Part shown: in pieces, positions 56,801 to 64,000 of the stretch | Layout: the number at the start of each line of letters is the position of its first letter | Numbering within the stretch: position 1 is the stretch's first letter | Source of the DNA: Pycnopodia helianthoides | Taxonomy: Eukaryota > Echinodermata > Asteroidea > Forcipulatida > Asteriidae | DNA length: 64,000 nt | Direction of reading: 5' to 3' | NCBI GenBank assembly: GCA_032158295.1 | Contig: CM063256.1 | Location: 2,838,034 to 2,902,033 of the forward strand | Program-made: the position numbers and the translations under genes | The notes under the pieces: model-generated | Told to the model about the DNA's origin: nothing | Database searches by the model: none | Seen by the model: only the letters and a program-made list of their open reading frames with translations

Positions 56801-59800
56801 AAGTCACCCACGATGTCTCTGTGGATACATTGAATGCAGAGAGTTTTTCTTTAGGCTTTAAAGGTAGGGTCATAGATTGGTTTTTGTCAACGCAATGCTG
56901 ATTTATCGGGGAAATTTTTCAAGAAAGGCACAATGAAAGTCACCTGTGAAATTTTCAGCTGAATACAGTGTCTACTTGTTGAGAAAACAGCAAAATATGT
57001 CACAGTGTTTTCAAACGAACGTCGAATCTATCCACAGTTAGGGAGGCAACGGTGGGTACCAACCGCCTCTATCGCTTTAGCATTCACGAACGGCCACCAA
57101 CCCTCAGAAATCTGAGAAACGTTTCATGCATAAATCGTTTCTCAGATTCAAATGTTTTAATTAATTTCTAATCAACAGGGGCATTTCAGACAAAATGTTT
57201 TCGCAGGATTCTTTCTACCAATACCATCTTTATAACAAGTAAGTTTTAGGGAAAAAAATGATATAAAACAATTTCAGGGGACATTATCAACGAATGACCC
57301 TACCTTTCATATGAAATAGTATTATGTCAGTACAAATATAGGGCAAAACTTATTTAGTAAAAACAAAACTCAGCGAAGAAACAATACCATGGGCCCAGTT
57401 ATTTAATTACTGCAATCTGCGTCTGAGTTAGATTCCTGTTGTGGAAATATCGGACTTTCAAAATGATTTGGGGCAGTGGGGTTGGCCTAATGGTTTCTTT
57501 CCTTGCCTTCCACCTCTAGGACCCCGGTTCGAATCCCGCCTGGGGCACTATGTGGATTGGGTTTTCGGTCCCTACCTGATTGCGTAGTTTTTTCTAGGAA
57601 TAGTTCTATGGGGGTTTGCCTCCAACATCTAAAACTGAAAAACTTCTTTCCTTTCTTCTCCATGGCGTTCTTAGCTAGCACAGTGATTAAGTTCGCTTTT
57701 CTAAGAATCCTTGGCTTTAAAACAAGAATTGAAATGAAATGAAAGATCGAGTAACAAACAACTAGGGAAACTGACTGGGTAGATTTCAATTAATTTTGGG
57801 TTGAACAAAGAAAAATTGACTAGAGCGAGATTTGAACCAACGACCTCCGGATTGACGTGCTGGTGCTCTACCAACTGAGCTATCTAGGCCCTATGCTGGC
57901 GTTCTCCCTATTTTGTCATATCTAGGCTAGATAGATCAGTTGGTAGAGCACCGGCACGTCAATCCGGAGGTCATTGGTTCAAATCCCGCTCCAGTCAATT
58001 TTTCTTTGTTCAACCCAAAATTATGAAATGAAAGACTTACCTGTTGAGGTTGAATAGATTTACTTTGTACAACAGGATGTTAGAACTTTTACTCTGTCAG
58101 TGAAAAATGAAAAACACACAAAAAATTGTTAATTCAGCAAGTGGTCCTGCTACAAAGTGGAAGAATTTCAAAGGAAAAAAAAAAACCAGAACAATAATGA
58201 AAAGGAAAACTATAAGCAGGTAAGCAGGTTCCAAATTTAACTTGCTTAGATGTTTTTTTTTTTGTATTTTTTTATTAATCGTTCACCCTCCTATTCTTGG
58301 TAATGTTTGAAGACTTTTTTATAGTAAAGGAAGGACTGTAGTCATTAATTAGATTTTTGTTTTCTATATAAACAAGAGTTGTAAGAACCTACGGTGTACA
58401 ACTCGGCGCCCTCGAGGCCGTCGACAGGACCAACGGAGAACTCAAGACTGTTTTCTGTGAAGAAGGCTTTGATTGCCATCTCAGATACTTCCACGCCAAC
58501 AACGACGTGGCCTCGATCCGCTAACCTGCAAAGACGAAAAAACAAAACACACAACACACAGAGAGGTCAAACATTTTTGAAAAAAACGACCCTACACCTG
58601 CTCCACCCACTCACCCTCCATTGCTAAGCATACGCTGGAAATCACTGACCTTGTTGTGGTCACCAACCACACCATAAAATTTGGTAATGCCACGGTGATT
58701 GATAAAATATGTGACACAACCACTAGATGGCTCAGGGAGGCCTTAAGGATCAGACGCAAGGCGGATACCACTCTCAACATTGACTATCGGGCATATTGAC
58801 CAACTAGTCCAAACCACGCCCACAACTATGACAAACAAGAGAGGGTATAAAAGGCAGGTGTGCATTAGACATGGTTGCCAGTCTAATGAAGTTCCTAGTT
58901 TAGGAAAGAAACGTAACTAATGATACTAGGGTAACATAAACTTATCTTGGATTCGAAAAAAACAAACCTCCTAATTCATGTTTTACCAACAACCCAGATG
59001 AAATTACTGAGTACACAATGCTAAATACAAATTTGGTGTATGGGCGAAAATCAGATATAGTCCGGATGACTTTATTTAAAGACAAACCACAAAAGTTACA
59101 GTGTTCATGTACAACGAAGTTGCAGAGACATGGAAAGCAAAAATGAAGATAACAAAAAAGGTAGTGCAAAAATTGCATGAACAGTCACCATTTCATGTCC
59201 AGAGTCTTTCCGCAGAGCGGAACAAAAATCCGGCAGTTGGCCTTGCCTCCCGTCATCTTGTCCAAATAACTGATAAGCGATCTGTAAGACAAAGACAAAA
59301 ATTGAAACTTGTTTGTAAAGTAACAATTGTAAATAATGACTATCCTCATTGAATCTGAAATCCATATTTCAAAAAATAAACCACAAGAGAAACTGACTTA
59401 GTAAATTTTAAATGATTTTTGGTTGAACAAGGAAAAAATTGACAAGAGCCGAAACCTGTGACCTCCGGATTAATGTGCTGGCGCTCTACCACCCGAGCTA
59501 TCCAGCCCCAATTTTGGCAGTCTCTGTACTCCATACAAAAAAAAAATGATAACTGCTCTGGGTAATTTTGGTGTGCTATCTTGGTTTAATTTATAATGTT
59601 CCTTATGGCAATGAAAGGTTAGGCTCGTCTTACTGAAAAGAGAAAGAAAGAAAAGAGCAGCCGCAAACCAGCAAGGTTGGGATTCTAACTTCAGCACCCG
59701 AACTAAGATTTAGCATTAACGACTGGACAAACTGTTTTAAATTAAACCCTGATCACTAGGCTACCCCTTTCCTCTTCCCTGCAACAACCCGTTTCCCCGC

Positions 59801-59916
59801 CCCCCCTCCCATCTTCTATGTTCATCAACTCACGGATGCACTGCAGACATGTGGAAACCGATCTGGTCCTCTTCCCACATGTTTTGCCAAAACGCATCTG
59901 TACCTTTCTTTGCCAT
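53865..59916 (-). CDS. Thiopurine S-methyltransferase (TPMT) family enzyme
   Basis: Predicted cytosolic S-adenosylmethionine-dependent methyltransferase that acts on sulfur (or related) nucleophiles. Eight exons in transcript order, low-high: 59834-59916, 59189-59281, 58393-58525, 58041-58093, 56744-56818, 56139-56224, 54849-54893, 53865-53983 (TAG). All junctions are GT-AG and in phase, giving 228 residues against about 245 in mammals. The start MAKKGTDAFWQNMWEEDQIG fits the N-terminal WxxxW region. CRIFVPLCGKTLDMKW and ADRGHVVVGVEVSEMAIKAF are the SAM-binding signature. FDCIWDRASLVAL and LLLTLLKPTGRYLLSTLNY follow, then GPPFSTPADVVEKLY and a final DEVDAMTERWKSRGHSSF. The natural substrate of invertebrate members is unclear. 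Confidence 0.93.
54046..54425 (+). mobile_element. Two tRNA-like SINE copies, head to tail
   Basis: A truncated copy (GAAGTCGCAGGTTCAAATCC, then CTTTGTTCAACCCCAAAATT) is followed from 54125 by a fuller one (CCCAGTCAGTTTCCCTTGTG ... GGGGCTTGGATGGCTCAGTT ... GGTTCAAATCCTGCTCTAGT). They lie in the last TPMT-like intron. From 54510 to about 54830 a decayed TTAAAG-family MITE follows. Confidence 0.75.
55418..55985 (-). pseudogene. Non-LTR retrotransposon ORF2 C-terminal remnant, split by a MITE
   Basis: On the minus strand, LRVYHLRWTGRVRRPGDGRF then PKDIF (about 55960-55880) matches the RWTGHV-R-DDRLPK motif found after the reverse transcriptase of many LINEs. The palindromic MITE at 55748-55879 interrupts it. 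Beyond the MITE, PHAFLSHPRLHFMDVLAAVN resembles the following GRPRLRFKD segment, with a frame change. An open frame continues to 55418. Confidence 0.5.
55748..55879. mobile_element. Palindromic MITE, TTTGAGGTATGGTGGACAC ends
   Basis: TTAGCCTGTTTGAGGTATGG is mirrored by CCATACCTCAAAATGGCCAA. The interior CAAATTTACCCAAACC matches 36874-37060. Confidence 0.8.
56246..56535. repeat. Degenerate minisatellite, GGGAAGTTGTTACTA unit
   Basis: About 15 imperfect units of 15-18 bases (GGGAAGTTGTTACTAC, GAAAATGATACTATG variants) fill the TPMT-like intron immediately upstream of exon 6, starting 22 bases from the splice acceptor. Confidence 0.8.
56857..57307. mobile_element. MITE, TTTAAAGGTAGGGTCAT ends
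   Basis: AAAGGTAGGGTCATAGATTGG is mirrored by GAATGACCCTACCTTT. AATCTGAGAAACGTTTCATG and its complement form an inner hairpin, as in the element at 47894. It is in TPMT-like intron 4. Confidence 0.72.
57474..57742 (+). mobile_element. tRNA-derived SINE, plus orientation
   Basis: GTTGGCCTAATGGTTTC (A-box region) and CCGGTTCGAATCCCG (B-box) precede CTGGGGCACTATGTGGATTG and CCTCCAACATCTAAAACTG. It is the better-preserved partner of 21868-22128. Confidence 0.8.
57745..58025. mobile_element. Inverted pair of tRNA-like SINE copies
   Basis: A minus-strand copy (GATTTGAACCAACGACCTCC ... CTACCAACTGAGCTATCTAG) is followed at 57926 by a plus-strand copy (TAGATCAGTTGGTAGAGCAC ... GGAGGTCATTGGTTCAAATC). 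The arms of about 100 bases are nearly identical and can form a long hairpin in the TPMT-like pre-mRNA, just upstream of exon 4. Confidence 0.82.
58620..58925 (+). pseudogene. Penelope-like element 3' end (ORF C-terminus plus hammerhead-like tail)
   Basis: From about 58655 a plus-strand frame reads TNHTIKFGNATVIDKICDTT, TRWLREALRIRRKADTTLNI, DYRAY and stops at 58798. This resembles the end of Penelope/GIY-YIG ORFs (KVID...TRWIKEA-IRK...LN-D). Then come AGGGTATAAAAGGCAGG and GTCTAATGAAG-hairpin-GAAACG, the usual 3' region with a hammerhead-like core. It is in TPMT-like intron 2, opposite to the gene. Confidence 0.62.
59377..59530 (-). mobile_element. tRNA-like SINE, minus orientation
   Basis: CCACAAGAGAAACTGACTTAG, GGTTGAACAAGGAAAAAATTGAC and CGCTCTACCACCCGAGCTAT are the reversed family hallmarks. 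It is in TPMT-like intron 1. Confidence 0.75.
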
Positions 59917-62900
59917 GTTTACCCTCAAAACGTTTTTAGCAGGTGATAAAAATCTTGAATTCCACGGATCTGAAGAAATCAAACACAGTTTTAAACATGA
60001 GAGTTAAGCATGAGAGATCACATAATCCTATGAATGACACATCCACCCTTAAAGACAAAGTACATGATTGGTAAGACTGAGATTCCAGTGTTGTAACCAA
60101 GTAACTTTTTTTTCTCAAGTCAAGACAAAAGTCAACTATGCTCAAGTCAAGTCAAGTCACAAGTTATTTTTCCCCAAGTCAAGTCAAGTCAAGTCAAGTC
60201 GCAAGTCAATGAAATTTGTGGCTTGAGTCCGACTCGAGTCCAAGTCACCGACTTGAGTCAACAACACTGCGAGATTTCGAGAACATCATACTCATTTCAA
60301 ACCGATTTGCTTTTTAGATCAAAAAGATGATCTATAGGCCTACCTACCAGCCCTCCTCAGAAAAGTTTCAGTCTGAGAATAAAACTGTCAAAAAGATTGC
60401 ATTCAGATTTAATTCGATGTATGTAGTTGTTTAGTAGTATACCAATTGAACTTTCAACTGTTAAAATTTGCACTGCCATTTTGTTAATTAAACAATACCT
60501 TATTATTATTTCAAATAAGCTGGGCAAGAATACCACACAAAACCTTTATTAAATTATGACACTCTCACCTTGCTCTATGCTCTCGTCTCAAAGTCACAGA
60601 GAGAGGTAACAAAATACAACCTGGTTTGCTGACATTGAATCACAAGCAATGCATGCAAATAGGAAAATAATAGAGTATTTATAAAAAGGACTTGACCTGG
60701 TCTTGAGATAAGATCTTTAAAACACCCTGATAATTGATAATAATATTAATAACGGTATACAACATACACAGTACATATAATATTAATCATGTTAATAAGT
60801 CACTTTGTCTTTGTTGTCCTTCGACTGTTCCTTGCTCTATGGTCTGAGTCTGTATGGTATATCGTTGACTTGTTTGGACCCGTCACCCTGGCCTTGGTAA
60901 GCTGGTGAAATGGTCGAGTCACTCACACTCTCACTCTCACGTCAAACAATGAGGTATAAATATTTATACCTCCACGGCCGGTCATACTCAGTCATAGCAT
61001 CCTTGCTCTACGGTCAAAGTAACAGTAACACGTAGCACTAGCGGTATGACTTGCAATTTGTGTCACACGCAAGCACCAATGCACTTCAAAGCTTTGTAAA
61101 CAAACACTAGTCGGTAAACAGGGTCGAGTATGTCCGGAATCTAGACAAATTGTGTAACCTCACTTTTCGGGATGAATTTCCATGCAGCAAACGAAATAAC
61201 AGCTGAAATTATTCCGATTTTAAGATTACGGCATCGCATCATTCATACTTTCATGGATTGGCATGCACCGCCATACATTCGTACCTTTGAGGAAAATCAC
61301 AACTTTTGAGCTTGCAGACAGCGACACACAACCAGTCTCAGTCGGAATATTGTTTTGAAGTGTCAATAAAATAGAATAGCGCCACCAAGTGACTGCGTGG
61401 CATCCAGCGCCAAAACTAAAAAGTTTAATTTGATCACGGCCGCCGATCTACCTCACGATTTTCTTGTCCTTTTGGCTTTACACGTTCAGAGTTTCACTAA
61501 TTCGAGGAACTTATATAGTACGCCTGGAAACGCCTACCTTTGACATTCCACACGACGGACGGGCAGTCCCATTTGCACCGGAAATACGACGTTTCTTCGA
61601 TGAAATGTCTGCTGCAATAATGAAGCTTATTCACTGAGTGTGATGCATGTACTTTTTGTTGACACTGTACATACAGTATAGTGTTTTACCTGTGCTGTAG
61701 TGTTCCGATGAAATGTCTTCAAAATACCTGCTGTTTCGTCTTCGAGAGGTCATGTAACATCTGGCAACAACACTTTAGAACGCCACACTTCTGGTAAGAG
61801 TCTCACTTTCTGTTACTAAGTGTTAGTTTTACTTGTAAAAGTTGAGTTAAGTCCAGTAGGGGGCCTACAGTATAAGCAGACTATGACTTTTATGAGGCAA
61901 AATATTAAATAAAAAAAACATGTTTAGCGTCCTGCCTTTTTGTGTTTGAGCGTGAAACCAGGCACTCTTGTATGATTATGTACGGGGCAATTTACACTTT
62001 TACAGGCAGCCACTTCCACAGGCAATTTAGATGAAGAAAGACAGTGACGCCCCCCACACCTCATATTAAGAACAATGTGCGTTTAACAATAAAGGGCTTC
62101 TTTTGAATGCAGTGCAGTTGGTTGCCTCGAATTAAGTGCATAAAAGATTGCCCAGTGAGTGTGATGAAGGCGTTAGTTTTTTACCATTGCCCGTGTTGAC
62201 ATAAATTGATCCCTTCATAGCCCGAGGTCAGGACGAGTCACAGTCCTATCCAAAAGTGGTCCTGCTGGCTAGTTCGGTGTTCTTCAATCTTCAATGTTGA
62301 AAAGCATCCCTAATTAAATATGAACGTAAGTAATGGATTTGTGTAAAAGCTAACGGACTAGTGAAATGACAACTCACTGGTCCTTCTGGGTAGTCACTAA
62401 ACAATTTAAAGGGTAAACCTAGCCCCATGAATAGGGTCAATCCACTAGCCCCATGAATAGGACCAATCTTAGCCCTATTCAGCTAGGGTAAACCCTATTT
62501 TTGACTCCCAAAATTGCTTGGGGTGGGGTTGGGTTTTACTCCTGGAACTATGATGTGGCGTTCTGCTATATCCTAACGAGCCTCATAGTTCTAGGAGTAG
62601 GGCTGGGTGTGAGAGAAGGGTCCACTTTGTTGTGATAATACTCCTGCCCAAAACAAATGACACAGCTATCAATAATAATGTTCATGTGTGTTAAATATCG
62701 GTTTATTTGTTAAATCACAAAATCAATCATTATATAATATTATATTTATAATTATTGTTTACGCTGTTTCATCTATACAATTTGTTGCTACGGTATTGCT
62801 CAAGCCTACAAATAAAAAATATATACTTTTTATAAGTACATATAGATATACCCATGGGTAATCCTTATAACATAATCGTTGTCTTCTGTATGTTAATTTC

Positions 62901-63370
62901 TATTTTAAAATCATGCCATCAGCCTATTTGTCTACAGTTAACATCAACACAATACTTTATACGCCCGTTAAAATTAAATCTAATATTATCATTAACATCT
63001 GCTGGGAAGAGGTCTTGTGTTTTGCTGCTGTCGTGATTTTTCCAACAACACAAAGTACATTGTTACATTATAATGGTGATGATACTTAAAGGCGTATGAA
63101 AGCAAACCATTCACTTGTTGACGTTTAATTAACGGACAAGTCTGAGGGCGCCCTTCGTGCAAAGATTGCACGAATGATGTCATCAGAGGTTCTATACTAA
63201 TCGCAAACATAATAACTATATTAAAAACCGCGTGATGGACTTTCTAGCTATGATAGTTTATCATAATACTGTTAAAATTTCTTTATATAAAATTTAGTGT
63301 TTCCTGAATAAAGTAAATGGATTTTCACTGTTCACCCGACGAAGCAGACAAACAATTATATATCTTTTTA
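59917..63370. other. 5' flank of TPMT-like gene and intergenic DNA
   Basis: No coding region is supported. It contains the compact ACTTG element (60086-60269), a single end of the 22431-type MITE (61916-61945), the repeated phrase CTAGCCCCATGAATAGG (62422 and 62448) and a hairpin with arms CTCCTGGAACTATGA/TCATAGTTCTAGGAG near 62540-62600. The TPMT-like promoter should be here, but I cannot place it. Confidence 0.5.
60086..60269. mobile_element. Compact ACTTG-rich element with CAGTGTTGT ends
   Basis: CAGTGTTGTAACCAAGTAAC at the left and GACTTGAGTCAACAACACTG at the right are inverted ends around (AAGTC)n arrays. It interrupts a TTAAAG-family MITE start (TTAAAGACAAAGTACATGATTGG at 60049). Confidence 0.72.
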
Positions 63371-63371
63371 G

Positions 63372-63628
63372 TGTGAGACTTTTGAGACGACAGTGGAAGT
63401 CCCACTTAACGGTCTTTTTCCATTGTTCTCAGAGACGAGGACAATGGGAAAAGGTCCACCGGTGGCAATTTATTTTAGTACCACACGCTGGCTACGGGGT
63501 CAACCGTGAAGGGATCCGGGAAAGCGCCCATACCTTATGCATGTATGCAATAGCCAGCGTGTGGTATAACAAAAAAATCGCACACCTGTGAGTTGGACGC
63601 CCACTGTCGTCTCAAAAGTATCCCACTG
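63372..63628. mobile_element. MITE, GAGACTTTTGAGACGACAGTGG ends
   Basis: The left end GAGACTTTTGAGACGACAGTGG is mirrored by CCACTGTCGTCTCAAAAGTATC. The interior has its own inverted repeat (ACCACACGCTGGCTA and TAGCCAGCGTGTGGT). Confidence 0.82.
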
Positions 63629-64000
63629 CCTCATAATACTCTTAAGTTCTAAATTAAGCACCCCCCCCAAAAAAAAAAACAACAACAACTCACAAATAGT
63701 AACAAATTGTTGTTTTGTGTTCAATCAAACACATGCTAAAGCAACCGTTAATGATTTTAACCAAAATTATTATCAAAAAATGTAATTATACAATTTTTAG
63801 GCAAACAAGTGTGAAACTAATCGCACAATTATTTAGTGGCATTATCAAAAGTTTGTTGCTAGATATACGTCATAGATTTTAAAGTTTATTGTTAATGCAG
63901 TGACGTGACTGTTTACAAATTGCATGGTGTTTTTTTTTTTTGCTTGATTTCCCTAGACACTAAGATTCATTTTAAGAGTTGTCGACATTGCCATGGTGAT

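Overview
This is animal nuclear DNA. The genes are split by many GT-AG introns, gene density is low, and short palindromic DNA elements, tRNA-derived SINEs and transposon remnants fill most of the rest. The repeat families (GGGCCCAATTTCATAGAGCTGCTTA-type termini and TTAAAGGCACTGGACACTATTGGTA-type termini) together with the gene families suggest an echinoderm, most likely a sea star. That assignment is an inference from recall of repeat style, not a database match.

Five protein-coding loci can be reconstructed. (1) 2162-3210 (+) is an intronless class A GPCR carrying one frameshift. It sits between two copies of a ~2 kb direct repeat (1-2080 and 3345-5395), so it lies inside a tandemly duplicated region. 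(2) 5952-8916 (+) is a phytanoyl-CoA-dioxygenase-fold hydroxylase (L-proline trans-4-hydroxylase-like) in seven recognised exons; its first coding exon was not found. (3) 39316-14233 (-) is an adhesion GPCR of 25 coding exons and about 1207 residues: signal peptide, discoidin, Cys module, discoidin, Cys module, long Thr/Ser/Gln/Pro mucin repeat, GAIN, GPS and 7TM. All splice phases match except for one single-base frameshift in exon 3. (4) 45541-52136 (+) is a six-exon SLC16-like major-facilitator transporter of 460 residues. (5) 59916-53865 (-) is an eight-exon thiopurine S-methyltransferase (TPMT) family enzyme of 228 residues.

The introns and spacers hold a Merlin (ISXO2-type) DNA transposon corpse, two ~600 bp piggyBac-type non-autonomous elements with TTAA target duplications, a 682 bp element with perfect 34 bp terminal inverted repeats, Penelope-like and LINE remnants, foldback arrays of a 16-mer, several palindromic MITE families (some nested in each other), and at least seven copies of a tRNA-derived SINE. 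The stretches 8917-14232 and 59917-64000 hold no gene that I can support.

The genes show no functional operon-like link. Two are membrane receptors of different classes, one is a membrane transporter and two are small-molecule enzymes. The most unusual item is the adhesion GPCR. Its ectodomain looks like a duplicated discoidin+Cys-module cassette with symmetric phase-1 boundaries, and its stalk is a coding minisatellite.
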